From assembly GCF_900111005.1 (NCBI RefSeq), contig NZ_FOFV01000005.1, forward strand, positions 62,001 to 126,000: DNA of 64,000 nt, written 5' to 3'. The translations under genes were made by a program, and so were the position numbers. Shown in pieces: positions 42,548 through 51,183 of the stretch (position 1 is its first letter; every line of letters begins with the position of its first letter). The notes below the pieces were generated by a model. It was not told the DNA's origin. It did not search any database and saw only the letters and a list, made by a program, of their open reading frames with translations. This DNA comes from Lentzea albida (GTDB taxonomy: Bacteria > Actinomycetota > Actinomycetes > Mycobacteriales > Pseudonocardiaceae).

Positions 42548-43084
42548 TCAGATCTCCTTCACGTGGTCGAACGGCTCCAGGCACGCGCGGCAGCGGTACA
42601 GCGCCTTGCACGCGGTCGAGCCGAACTCCGAGGTCAGCTCCACGTCCGCGGAAGCGCAGAGCGGGCACCGGATCGCGCGGCGCGCGGGCTTGAGCGCGAG
42701 CAGCACCGGGCCCTCGCGGCGGGCCGGTCCCGGCGGGGAGATCCCGGCCTCGGTGAGCGCCGCCCGGCCGCGTTCGCTGATCCAGTCCGAGGTCCAGGCG
42801 GGGCTCAGCGCGACGCGCACCCGGACGTCGGCGAACCCCTCGCGGTGCAGGGCGTGCACGAGGTCGTCGCGCATGGTCGCCATCGCCGGGCAGCCGGAGT
42901 AGGTCGGGGTGATGTCGACGACGACGGTGCCGTCCGTGAGTGCGACGTCGCGCAGGACGCCGAGGTCGGCGAGGGTGAGCATGGGCAGTTCGGGGTCGAC
43001 GACGGTCTCGGCGACCTCGCGCGCCCGAGCCAGCTCGGAGGCGAGGGCGGCCGCGCCCTCCCCGGTCTTCGTCAGCACCGTCAC
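42548..43084 (-). CDS. paaD: PaaD, iron-sulfur/MIP18-like subunit
   Basis: A 178-residue protein with an N-terminal DUF59/MIP18 domain (VDPELPMLTLADLGVLRDV, TYSGCPAMATMRDDLV) and a C-terminal four-cysteine zinc or iron motif (CPLCASADVEL, then CRACLEPF). PaaD is needed to assemble the epoxidase. The GTG at 43084 overlaps the paaC stop by 4 bases; an adjacent GTG at 43087 is also possible. Confidence 0.92.
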   Translation of the reverse strand: MTVLTKTGEGAAALASELARAREVAETVVDPELPMLTLADLGVLRDVALTDGTVVVDITPTYSGCPAMATMRDDLVHALHREGFADVRVRVALSPAWTSDWISERGRAALTEAGISPPGPARREGPVLLALKPARRAIRCPLCASADVELTSEFGSTACKALYRCRACLEPFDHVKEI

Positions 43085-43908
43085 CACAGCCCCCTGGGGT
43101 GCGCCCGCGCCACGCTCTGCATGTCGGCCAGCAGGTCGGTCAGCGCCGCGGTGTGCCCACCTTCGCGTCCACCGTCCTCCGCCGGCGGCACCTCGGGCCG
43201 TTCCACCCGAGCCGCCGCGAACACCTGCTCCAGCACGACGTCGACCTCCGCCGGCACGTCCAGCGCGGACCACCAGGGCCACAACGCGTCCACCGCCGTC
43301 AGCACCCGCCGCCGCGACTCCTCGGTCCCCCTGGCCAGCGTCACGAACCAGCGCGCCGAGAAGTCCCGGTGGTACGACAGCTCTTTGCGCCCCTTGGCCG
43401 CGACAGCCGCCAGCACGGTGTCGGCGTGCGTGACCAGCTGCTCGAACACCTCCAGCCGCCACGTGCTGAACAGCAGCAGCCGCGTGACGGTCTCCGCGAA
43501 GTCGCCGTTCGGCAGCTCCGCCAGCACGACGTTGCGGAACTGCCCGGCGTCGCGGAAGAAGGCGAGCGCGTCCTCCGCGGGCACCGGCGAGTCCTCCGGC
43601 AGCACCGGCACGAGCGACGGGTCGGCGGCCGCGGCGCGGGCGAGCAACAGCCGCGCCTGGCCGAGGAGGTCGAGCGCGATGTTGGACAGCGCGATGTCCT
43701 CCTCCAGGTCGGGGGCGCGGCTGCACCACTCCGAAAGCCGTTGGGAGAGAACGAGGGCGTCGTCGCCGAGCATCAGGCAGCAGCGGGCGAGCCCCGCCGC
43801 GTCCACGCCCTCCGGCACGGTGGTGTCCACGCCGGCCAGCGGGTCCTCGAAACCGGTGCCGAACGCCCAGTGGGCGTCGTTCACCAGCAGATCGGCATCG
43901 TTGATCAT
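43081..43908 (-). CDS. paaC: PaaC, structural subunit of phenylacetyl-CoA epoxidase
   Basis: A 275-residue non-catalytic ferritin-like partner of PaaA. Seen: LSEWCSRAPDLEEDIALSNI, ALDLLGQARLLLARAAAADP, FFRDAGQFRNVVLAELPNGD and SYHRDFSARWFVTLARGT. Helical throughout. The ATG at 43908 follows GAGG, preferred to a TTG 3 bases earlier. It is co-translated with paaD. Confidence 0.93.
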   Translation of the reverse strand: MINDADLLVNDAHWAFGTGFEDPLAGVDTTVPEGVDAAGLARCCLMLGDDALVLSQRLSEWCSRAPDLEEDIALSNIALDLLGQARLLLARAAAADPSLVPVLPEDSPVPAEDALAFFRDAGQFRNVVLAELPNGDFAETVTRLLLFSTWRLEVFEQLVTHADTVLAAVAAKGRKELSYHRDFSARWFVTLARGTEESRRRVLTAVDALWPWWSALDVPAEVDVVLEQVFAAARVERPEVPPAEDGGREGGHTAALTDLLADMQSVARAHPRGLW

Positions 43909-43915
43909 CAAGGCC

Positions 43916-44197
43916 TCACATGTGCGGGACGTGCTCGGGGATGTCGTAGAACGTCGGGTGCCGGTAGACCTTGTCGCCGCTCGGGGCGAACAGCGGGTCC
44001 TTCTCGTCCGGTGACGACGCGGTGATCGCGTCGGCGCGCACGACCCAGATCGACACGCCCTCGTTGCGGCGGGTGTAGACGTCCCGCGCGTGCATCAGGG
44101 CGAGCTTGTCGTCCGGCGCGTGCAGCGACCCGACGTGCACGTGGTTGAGGCCGCGCTTGCTCCGCACGAACACCTCGTAGAGCGGCCACTCACTCAC
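43916..44197 (-). CDS. paaB: PaaB, phenylacetyl-CoA epoxidase small subunit
   Basis: A 93-residue protein matching the PaaB family in size and text: [40 protein letters not shown] and the end [16 protein letters not shown]. It bridges subunits of the epoxidase complex. The GTG at 44197 overlaps the paaA stop by 4 bases. Confidence 0.95.
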   Translation of the reverse strand: MSEWPLYEVFVRSKRGLNHVHVGSLHAPDDKLALMHARDVYTRRNEGVSIWVVRADAITASSPDEKDPLFAPSGDKVYRHPTFYDIPEHVPHM

Positions 44198-45117
44198 AGC
44201 TCTTCCTCCAGTCGAGCGAACGCCACGGCTGCCCCGCGCACCCACGCACCGTCGTCGTGCGCCTTGCGCCGGTGCTCGAGCCGCTCGGCGTTGCACGGCC
44301 CGTCTCCCTTGACCACGGCCCAGAACTCGTCCCAGTCGGGCTGGCCGAAGTCGTACGACCCGCGCTCGGCGTTCCACTTCAGGTCCGGGTCGGGCAGCGT
44401 CACGCCGAGCGCCTCCGCCTGCGGCACGGACATGTCGACGAACTTCTGGCGCAGGTCGTCGTTGGTGTCGCGCTTGATGCCCCACGCCATCGACTGCGCG
44501 GTGTTGGGCGAGGCGTCGTCGGGCGGGCCGAACATCATCAGCGCGGGCCACCAGAACCGGTTCACCGACTCCTGCACCATCGCGCGCTGCTCGTCGGTGC
44601 CGCGCATCATCGTCATCAGCAGCTCGTAGCCCTGCCGCTGGTGGAACGACTCCTCCTTGCAGATGCGGATCATCGCGCGGCCGTACGGGCCGAAGGAGGT
44701 GCGGCACAGCGGGACCTGGTTGCAGATCGCGGCGCCGTCGACGAGCCAGCCGATCGTGCCGACGTCGGCGTAGGACGGCGTCGGGTAGTTGAAGATCGAC
44801 GAGTACTTCTGCTTGCCGGCCAGCAGCTTGTCCGTGAGCTCGCGGCGTGACGTGCCGAGCGTCTCGGCCGCCGAGTACAGGTAGAGCCCGTGGCCCGCCT
44901 CGTCCTGGACCTTCGCCAGCAGGATCGCCTTGCGCCGCAACGAGGGCGCGCACGAGATCCAGGCGCCCTCCGGCTGCATCCCGATGATCTCCGAGTGCGC
45001 GTGCTGCGCGATCTGCCTGACCAGCGTCTTGCGGTAGGCGTCGGGCATCCAGTCCCGCGGCTCGACCCGGTCGCCCCGCTGGATCGTCGCCTCGAAGTAC
45101 TCCGCGAGCTCCGTCAT
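44194..45117 (-). CDS. paaA: PaaA, catalytic di-iron subunit of phenylacetyl-CoA epoxidase
   Basis: A 307-residue ferritin-like oxygenase. Metal-binding carboxylate/His sets are visible in [20 protein letters not shown] and [16 protein letters not shown]. It epoxidises the ring of phenylacetyl-CoA using O2, with PaaB, C, D and E. The ATG at 45117 follows GAGGAG. It is the first gene of the operon and diverges from paaZ across 95 bases with a TetR-type box. Confidence 0.95.
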   Translation of the reverse strand: MTELAEYFEATIQRGDRVEPRDWMPDAYRKTLVRQIAQHAHSEIIGMQPEGAWISCAPSLRRKAILLAKVQDEAGHGLYLYSAAETLGTSRRELTDKLLAGKQKYSSIFNYPTPSYADVGTIGWLVDGAAICNQVPLCRTSFGPYGRAMIRICKEESFHQRQGYELLMTMMRGTDEQRAMVQESVNRFWWPALMMFGPPDDASPNTAQSMAWGIKRDTNDDLRQKFVDMSVPQAEALGVTLPDPDLKWNAERGSYDFGQPDWDEFWAVVKGDGPCNAERLEHRRKAHDDGAWVRGAAVAFARLEEEL

Positions 45118-45138
45118 CAAGCAGCTCCTCAACGATTT

Positions 45139-45160
45139 ACTGACCGAACGGTCTGTTATA
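45139..45160. promoter_or_regulatory. TetR-type box in the paaA/paaZ divergent region (PaaR-like)
   Basis: ACTGACCGAACGGTCTGTTATA contains the inverted repeat GACCG-AA-CGGTC and resembles the paaK box in sequence. It lies 22 bases upstream of the paaA ATG, able to control both directions. I recall PaaR sites of Corynebacterium as ACTNACCG-type; that should be confirmed. Confidence 0.65.
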
Positions 45161-45212
45161 CAGTGGCACACGAGAGCCGCGAAGTGCAACAGTCAGCGAA
45201 GGGACCCGCACA

Positions 45213-47240
45213 GTGACCGCACTGTTGGAGAGCTACGCCGCCGGCCGGTGGTTCCGCGCCCGGGCCGAGGGAGAACCGCTGCTCGACGCGGTCACCGGTG
45301 AAGAGGTCGCGCGGTTGTCGAGCGAGGGCCTCGACCTGCGCCAGATGACCGACCACGCCCGGCGCGTCGGTGGCCCGGCGATCCGCGAGCTGACGTTCCA
45401 CCAGCGCGCCCTGCTCATCAAGGAGCTCGCCAAGCACCTCAGCGCCGACAAGGACTCGCTGTACGAGCTCTCGTACCGCACGGGTGCGACCAAGCGCGAC
45501 TCGATGGTCGACATCGACGGCGGGTTCGGCACGCTGTTCAGCTTCGCCAGCAAGGGTGTGCGCGAGCTGCCGAACGACATCGTGGTGCTGGACGGCGGCC
45601 TGGAACGCCTCGGCCGTGAGGGCACGTTCCTCGGCCAGCACATCTACACCTCACGCCCCGGCGTGGCGGTGCAGATCAACGCGTTCAACTTCCCCGTGTG
45701 GGGCATGCTGGAGAAGCTCGCGCCCGCGTTCCTCGCCGGTCTGCCGAGCATCGTGAAGCCCGCGTCGCAGACCTCGTACCTGACCGAGGCCGTGGTCCGG
45801 CGGATCATCTCCTCCGGCATCCTCCCCGAGGGCTCGCTGCAGCTGCTGTCCGGCAGCCCGCGCGGTCTGCTCGACGTGCTCGACGAGCAGGACTCGGTGG
45901 CGTTCACCGGTTCCGCGCACACCGCCGGGATCCTGCGCAACCACCCGAACGTCCAGCACGGCGGCGTGCGCCTGCAGGTCGAGGCGGACTCGCTGAACTG
46001 CTCGATCCTCGGCCCCGACGTGCGGCCGGAGGACCCCGAGTTCGACCTGTTCGTCAAGGGTGTCGTCGCCGAGATGACCGTCAAGGCGGGCCAGAAGTGC
46101 ACGGCGATCCGGCGCGCGATCGTGCCGGAGCAGATCGCCGGCGAGGTGACCGACGCGATCGCCGCGCGCCTGGCGAAGATCACCGTCGGCAACCCGGCCG
46201 ACGAGAGCGTGCGGATGGGCGCGCTGGCGTCGCTCGGGCAGCGCGACGAGGTCCGCAAGGCCGTCGAGTCGCTGCGCAACTCCGCCGAGATCGTCTTCGG
46301 CGACCCGAACGACGTGCAGCTCGTCGACGCGGACGCCGAGCGCGGCGCGTTCCTCTCCCCCGTGCTGCTGCGCGCCCGCGCGGACGCCACCGAACCGCAC
46401 GACGTCGAGCCGTTCGGCCCGGTCAGCACCGTGATCACCTACCGCACCACCGCGGAGGCCGTCGAACTCGCCGCCCGCGGCAAGGGCAGCCTGGTGGGCT
46501 CGGTCGTCACGCACGACCCCGCCGTCGCCCGCCAGGTCGTGCTGGGCGTCGCGCCGTGGCACGGCCGGATCCTGGTGCTGGACCGCGACGACGCCAAGGA
46601 GTCGACCGGGCACGGGTCCCCCCTGCCGATGCTCGTGCACGGCGGTCCCGGCCGTGCCGGTGGCGGTGAGGAGCTGGGTGGCGTGCGCGGCGTGCTGCAC
46701 CACATGCAGCGCACCGCGATCCAGGCGTCGCCGGACATGCTCACCGCGATCACCGGCCGCTGGACCACCGGGTCGCAGCGCCTGGCCGACGACGTGCACC
46801 CGTTCCGCAAGTCGTTGGCGGAGTTGAAGATCGGTGACTTCGTCGAGTCGGGCACGCGGCAGGTCACGCTCGCCGACATCGACCACTTCGCGGAGTTCAC
46901 CGGCGACACGTTCTACGCCCACACCGATCCCGAGGCGGCGGCCGCGAACCCGTTGTTCGGCGGGATCGTCGCGCACGGCTACCTGGTGGTGTCTCTCGCG
47001 GCCGGGCTGTTCGTGGAGCCCAACCCCGGTCCGGTGCTCGCGAACTTCGGCGTGGACGGCCTGCGGTTCCTGACGCCGGTGAAGGCGGGCGACACGATCT
47101 CGGTGACGTTGACGGTCAAGCAGATCACGCCGCGGTCCAACGCCGAGTACGGCGAGGTGCGGTGGGACGCCGTGGTGACGAACCAGGACGGGGACCCGGT
47201 CGCCACCTACGACGTCCTCACGCTGGTGGCCAAGAACTAG
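45213..47240 (+). CDS. paaZ: PaaZ, bifunctional oxepin-CoA hydrolase / semialdehyde dehydrogenase
   Basis: A 675-residue fusion enzyme that opens the oxepin-CoA ring and oxidises the resulting semialdehyde. The N-terminal aldehyde dehydrogenase (about 1-520) has LQVEADSLN with the general-base Glu and KAGQKCTAIRR with the catalytic Cys. The C-terminal MaoC-like hydratase (about 535-675) has FTGDTFYAHTDPEAAA and GGIVAHGYLVVSLAAGLF. The GTG at 45213 is divergent from paaA. A 13-bp hairpin follows it. Confidence 0.94.
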   Translation: MTALLESYAAGRWFRARAEGEPLLDAVTGEEVARLSSEGLDLRQMTDHARRVGGPAIRELTFHQRALLIKELAKHLSADKDSLYELSYRTGATKRDSMVDIDGGFGTLFSFASKGVRELPNDIVVLDGGLERLGREGTFLGQHIYTSRPGVAVQINAFNFPVWGMLEKLAPAFLAGLPSIVKPASQTSYLTEAVVRRIISSGILPEGSLQLLSGSPRGLLDVLDEQDSVAFTGSAHTAGILRNHPNVQHGGVRLQVEADSLNCSILGPDVRPEDPEFDLFVKGVVAEMTVKAGQKCTAIRRAIVPEQIAGEVTDAIAARLAKITVGNPADESVRMGALASLGQRDEVRKAVESLRNSAEIVFGDPNDVQLVDADAERGAFLSPVLLRARADATEPHDVEPFGPVSTVITYRTTAEAVELAARGKGSLVGSVVTHDPAVARQVVLGVAPWHGRILVLDRDDAKESTGHGSPLPMLVHGGPGRAGGGEELGGVRGVLHHMQRTAIQASPDMLTAITGRWTTGSQRLADDVHPFRKSLAELKIGDFVESGTRQVTLADIDHFAEFTGDTFYAHTDPEAAAANPLFGGIVAHGYLVVSLAAGLFVEPNPGPVLANFGVDGLRFLTPVKAGDTISVTLTVKQITPRSNAEYGEVRWDAVVTNQDGDPVATYDVLTLVAKN

Positions 47241-47249
47241 AACGGGAGG

Positions 47250-47280
47250 CCGGGGCAGCCGCAGGCCGCGGCTGCCCCGG
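47250..47280. terminator. 13-bp perfect hairpin between paaZ and the oxygenase gene
   Basis: Arms 47250-47262 and 47268-47280 pair perfectly (CCGGGGCAGCCGC) around a 5-base loop. It lies 10 bases past the paaZ stop and 10 before the convergent stop, so it can act for both. Confidence 0.85.
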
Positions 47281-47289
47281 GCCGGCCGC

Positions 47290-48456
47290 TCAGAACGGCA
47301 GGAGCGGCCCCGCACCGGTCGTCAGCAGGCCGTGGTTCTCGACGGTGAGGTACGAGGTGGTCTGGGCGTGCCGGGCGCCGACGTTGAGGTCCCGCCAGAA
47401 CCGCTGCAACGGGTTGTCGAGGGCGAACGCGCTGGAGCCGTGCAGGTCCAGGAGCAGGTCGACGGCGCGCTGGAACTGATGGAGGACGGAGACCAGCTCC
47501 ATCCGCAGGGCGGACCGCTGCACGTCGGTGACCTCCTCGCCGGGAGCCCGGTCGGTGATGCGGCCCGCCAGGGCGAGCAACCGGTCGGCACCGCTGGTCA
47601 CCATGTGCTCGGCCGTGGCGAACACGTGCCTCGCCGACGCCGACTCGGCGAGGCTCTCGTACGGCGAGATCGGAGGCCTGCGCGTTGCGACGACGGCCTG
47701 CACGACGTCCAGCGCACCGCGCGCCGCCCCGGCCAGCACGGCCACGACCGCGACCGCCTGGGAGACGATGCTGAGCGGCCGGCCGAGCGTCACGTCGGGA
47801 GCGCCACCGGGGCCGGACGGGAACCGGACCACGCGTTCCGCGGGCACGAGGACGTCGTCGGCGACGACCGTGTGGCTGCCGGTGCCCTGCAACCCGGCGA
47901 CCCGCCAGGTCCGGTCCACGGTCAGTTCGGACATCGGCACAAGCACACCACCCACCTGAGGCACGCCGTCGTCCCCCACGGACACCACCGACAGGAACGC
48001 CCAGTGGGCGTCCTCGGCACCGGAGGCGTAGGCCCACCGCCCGCTGACCCGCACACCGCCGGGAGCGGCGACGGCCCGGCCGGGCGTCGAACCACCACAC
48101 CACCGCACGTCGGGATCGGTGTAGACCTCCGCGAGCACCTCCTCGGGGAACAGCTCGGAGAAGTGCTCCTTCGTTCCCGCCGAGATCGTCACCAGCCACG
48201 CCGAGGACGGGCAGGCGCGCCCCAGTTCGGACAGCACCCGCACCTGCGTGACCAGATCGGCGTCCGTGCCGCCGAACCCGGCGGGAGTGCCCAGCGCGAA
48301 CAGGCCCGCCTCGCGCAACGCCTCACGGCTCTCCGCGGCAACGCGTCCCTGCTCGTCGGTGACGCCTGCGTGCGCGGCCAGCACCGGCACCACCGCACGA
48401 GCACGTGCGACCAGGGTCTCGGCCGCCTCCGACGTGGTACGAGCCGTCACGGTCAT
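47290..48456 (-). CDS. Acyl-CoA-dehydrogenase-fold flavin monooxygenase/dehydrogenase
   Basis: A 388-residue protein of the acyl-CoA dehydrogenase fold, with the look of the HsaA/DszC group of flavin-dependent monooxygenases rather than true dehydrogenases: GLFALGTPAGFGG, LGRACPSSAWLVTI, GVRVSGRWAYASGAEDAHWA, LQGTGSHTVVADDVLVP and QRFWRDLNVGARHAQTT. It probably oxidises an aromatic or related substrate using reduced flavin from a separate reductase. The ATG at 48456 was chosen from the MTVTARTTSEAAE start. A GAACGTTC motif lies 75 bases upstream. The substrate is not known. Confidence 0.82.
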   Translation of the reverse strand: MTVTARTTSEAAETLVARARAVVPVLAAHAGVTDEQGRVAAESREALREAGLFALGTPAGFGGTDADLVTQVRVLSELGRACPSSAWLVTISAGTKEHFSELFPEEVLAEVYTDPDVRWCGGSTPGRAVAAPGGVRVSGRWAYASGAEDAHWAFLSVVSVGDDGVPQVGGVLVPMSELTVDRTWRVAGLQGTGSHTVVADDVLVPAERVVRFPSGPGGAPDVTLGRPLSIVSQAVAVVAVLAGAARGALDVVQAVVATRRPPISPYESLAESASARHVFATAEHMVTSGADRLLALAGRITDRAPGEEVTDVQRSALRMELVSVLHQFQRAVDLLLDLHGSSAFALDNPLQRFWRDLNVGARHAQTTSYLTVENHGLLTTGAGPLLPF

Positions 48457-48521
48457 ATCGGATCTCTTTTCTCGGCAAGGCCCGCCGTGACAGGCGGCGA
48501 CCCGGGAGTGAGCGCTCGGAG

Positions 48522-48541
48522 TGATGTATAGAACGTTCGTT
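48522..48541. promoter_or_regulatory. GAACGTTC motif, copy 3
   Basis: On the minus strand ACGAACGTTCTATACATCAC, sharing CGAACGTTCTAT with copies 1 and 2. It sits 66-85 bases upstream of the flavin oxygenase gene. Confidence 0.4.
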
Positions 48542-48575
48542 ACACTCGAACCGTAGCGCCATCGCGGAGGAACGG

Positions 48576-50102
48576 TCAAACGTCGACCGTTGCCGGTGGC
48601 CCCTGGCCCAGGACCAGGTCCGCGGCCTTCTCACCCACCATGATCGCGGGCGCGTTGGTGTTGCAGGACGGGACGACCGGCATGATCGACGCGTCGGCCA
48701 CCCGCAGTCCCTCCACACCGCGCACCCGCAGTCGTTCGTCCACAACGGACCGGTCGTCCACGCCCATCCGGCACGTGCCCACCTGGTGGTGGTACGTGCC
48801 GACGGACCGGCGCGCGAACTCGCGGATGTCGTCCCGCGTGCGGGCGTCCGGGCCGGGCGCCACCTCGCGCTTGCGCCACTCGTCGAACGCCCGCTGCCCG
48901 CCTACCTCGCGGCTCATCTCGATGGCGTCGCACAACGCTTCCAGGTCGTACGGGTCGGCGAGGATGTTCGGGTCCACGAGCGAAGGCACCGCCGGGTCGG
49001 CAGAGGCGATGCGCAACGATCCGCGGGACTTCGGCGCGACGATGCCGGCCGCGATGGTGTAGCCGTGCTCGGGCATCTCGTAGCCCTCTGCCGGGTAGAC
49101 GAGGTGCAGGAAGAGCGGCTGCAGGTCCGGCGCGGCCCCCGTCCAGCCGGTGCTGTCGGCGTAGAACTGGGCCTCCAGCAGGTTCGCGCGCCCGGCGGGC
49201 AACGGCTTCACCGACTCGTAGACCACGCTGATCAACGGGTGGTCGTGCAGGTTCTCCCCCACGCCGGGCAGGTCGGCGACCACGTCGATGCCGAGGTCGC
49301 GCAGGTGCCCGGCGTCGCCGATGCCGCTGCGCTGCAGGATCGCGGGCGAGCCGATCGTGCCACCGGAGAGGATCACCTCGGCGGCGGCGCGGACGGTGCG
49401 CCGCTGACCGTCCACGATGTACTCGACACCGGCCGCGCGGCCGTTCTCCACGAGCACGCGGTCGATCAAGGCGCCGGTGGTGACGGTCAGGTTCGGGTCG
49501 TCCAGCACCGGTCCGACGAAGCTCTGCCAGGCGCTCATCCTGCGGCCGTCGCGCACGGTCATCTCGTTGAAGCCGACGCCGCGCATGTCGTCGCCGTTGA
49601 AGTCCTCGTTGCGCTTGTGCCCGGCGGCGACCGCGGCGTCCACGAAGGCCCGCGCGGCCGGGTGCGGGTGCGCGATCGGGCTGACCGGCAGCGGACCGCC
49701 GGTCGCGTGGTGCTCACCGGCTCCGGCGAGGTGGTCCTCGGAGCGCAGGAAGAGCGGGCGCACGTCGTCCCAGCCCCAGCCGGGCACGCCCCAGCCGTCG
49801 TAGTCGCTCGCGTGCCCGCGCATGTAGATCATGCCGTTGAGCGAACTGCTGCCGCCGAGGACCTTGCCGCGCGGCCAGAACAGCGAGCGGTTGTTGGCGT
49901 GCTTCTGCGGCACGGTCATGACGGCCCAGTCCTGCGGCCCGGCCAGCAGCAGCGGCCACCCTTGCGGGCTGTGGATCTCCTCGGCCACGTCGGCCGGTCC
50001 CGCCTCCAGCACGTGCACGGTCCTGCCCGCGTCCAGCAGCCGGCGAGCGAGCGCGCTCCCCGCCGATCCGGCGCCGACGATGACGTAGTCGCTGCTGCTC
50101 AT
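48576..50102 (-). CDS. GMC-family oxidoreductase (choline dehydrogenase-like)
   Basis: A 508-residue FAD-dependent alcohol oxidoreductase. The dinucleotide motif is YVIVGAGSAGSALARRLL, followed by the GMC signatures RGKVLGGSSSLNGMIYMRGH and SGGTIGSPAILQRSGIG, and a C-terminal catalytic region with SVGTYHHQVGTCRMG and PSCNTNAPAIMVGEKAADLV, where the His/Asn pair is preserved. It probably oxidises a primary alcohol. The ATG at 50102 follows GGAGAGGG. It diverges from the TetR gene at 50236, its probable regulator. Confidence 0.9.
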   Translation of the reverse strand: MSSSDYVIVGAGSAGSALARRLLDAGRTVHVLEAGPADVAEEIHSPQGWPLLLAGPQDWAVMTVPQKHANNRSLFWPRGKVLGGSSSLNGMIYMRGHASDYDGWGVPGWGWDDVRPLFLRSEDHLAGAGEHHATGGPLPVSPIAHPHPAARAFVDAAVAAGHKRNEDFNGDDMRGVGFNEMTVRDGRRMSAWQSFVGPVLDDPNLTVTTGALIDRVLVENGRAAGVEYIVDGQRRTVRAAAEVILSGGTIGSPAILQRSGIGDAGHLRDLGIDVVADLPGVGENLHDHPLISVVYESVKPLPAGRANLLEAQFYADSTGWTGAAPDLQPLFLHLVYPAEGYEMPEHGYTIAAGIVAPKSRGSLRIASADPAVPSLVDPNILADPYDLEALCDAIEMSREVGGQRAFDEWRKREVAPGPDARTRDDIREFARRSVGTYHHQVGTCRMGVDDRSVVDERLRVRGVEGLRVADASIMPVVPSCNTNAPAIMVGEKAADLVLGQGPPATVDV

Positions 50103-50235
50103 GGCAACCCTCTCCACTCGGTGACGGGTGCCACTGTGCGACGCGGACGGGTTCGCGAGTTGACGTGCGGCGCACCGGAGTTGCCGTCTCGCGCACCCGC
50201 CGCGGAACGCGATCACCGCGTGGGACGATGACGGG

Positions 50236-50832
50236 GTGAGCGAGACACCCCGGCGCGGGCGCTGGCAGACGCCCTACACCCTCGAGCGGTTGCTGGAGGT
50301 CGCCGTGCGGGTGTTCACCGAACGCGGCTACGACGGCACGAGCTTCCAGCACCTGACCCAGGCGTCCGGGCTGTCCAGGTCCTCTATCTACCACCACGTC
50401 GAGAGCAAGGAGCAACTGCTGCGCCTGGGCCTCGAACGCGCGCTGGAGCCGTTGATGGCCAGCACCACCGAGGAGGGCGCGACCACCGGCCGCGCCCTCG
50501 ACCGCCTCTCCTACCTGATCAAGCGCAACGTCGAGATCCTCGCCGCCGAACTGCCGTACGTGAAGCTGCTGCTGAGCGTGCACGGCAACACGGAGACGGA
50601 GCGGTGGGCGCTCGAACAGCGGCGCACGTTCGACAAGGTGATCGCCGGGGTGGTGCAGGAGGCGATCGACGAGGGTGACGTGCGCGCCGACCTCGACGCG
50701 CGCACCACGGCCCGGTTGCTGTTCGGCACGATCAACTCGCTCGCCGAGTGGTACAAGCCGCAACGCGGGCGCAAGCCTGATGAGCTCGCGGACCAGATCT
50801 GCGCGATGATCCTGCGCGGCATCCAGACCTAG
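50236..50832 (+). CDS. TetR-family regulator, related to the paa-operon TetR
   Basis: A 198-residue repressor with helix-turn-helix GTSFQHLTQASGLSRSSIYH followed by VESKEQLLRLGLERALEP. Its ligand domain (LPYVKLLLSVHGNTETERWA, TARLLFGTINSLAEWYKPQR) aligns closely by eye with the TetR at 36987-37601, so the two are paralogs. It diverges from the GMC oxidoreductase, which is the most likely target. The start is GTG at 50236. Confidence 0.88.
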   Translation: MSETPRRGRWQTPYTLERLLEVAVRVFTERGYDGTSFQHLTQASGLSRSSIYHHVESKEQLLRLGLERALEPLMASTTEEGATTGRALDRLSYLIKRNVEILAAELPYVKLLLSVHGNTETERWALEQRRTFDKVIAGVVQEAIDEGDVRADLDARTTARLLFGTINSLAEWYKPQRGRKPDELADQICAMILRGIQT

Positions 50833-50839
50833 TGTGCGG

Positions 50840-51160
50840 TCACCTCAGTCCCGACACGGCGGTCGGCACGGCCCTGGTGACCTTGATCTGGTCCACCAGC
50901 AGCAGCTCCCGCACCGCGGGACCGATCTCCTGCTGCCACCGCTCGCTCTCGTAGACGTTGGCGTACAAGGCGATCCGCTCCTCCTCGTCGGCGAACCGGC
51001 GGATCCAGACGTAGCCGTCCGGGTCCTCCTCGTCGACGAACGACGCGGTGACCGACATCCCCTGCTCCACCTGGAACGGGATGACGACGTTCTCCATGTA
51101 CCGGACCCAGTCGTCCCGCCGCCCCGGCCGGGTCTGGTACCGGCGGATCTCGTAGAACAT
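50840..51160 (-). CDS. NIPSNAP-family small protein
   Basis: A 106-residue alpha/beta-barrel (ferredoxin-like) protein of the NIPSNAP type: MFYEIRRYQTRPGRRDDWVR, then VIPFQVEQGMSVTASFVDEE and YVWIRRFADEEERIALYANV. Biochemical role unknown; in actinomycetes such genes often sit beside oxidoreductases. The ATG at 51160 follows GGAGC. It ends 8 bases from the convergent TetR and lies 24 bases behind the oxidoreductase on its own strand. Confidence 0.85.
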   Translation of the reverse strand: MFYEIRRYQTRPGRRDDWVRYMENVVIPFQVEQGMSVTASFVDEEDPDGYVWIRRFADEEERIALYANVYESERWQQEIGPAVRELLLVDQIKVTRAVPTAVSGLR

Positions 51161-51183
51161 CAGCTGCTCCAATGGTTTCAGCC

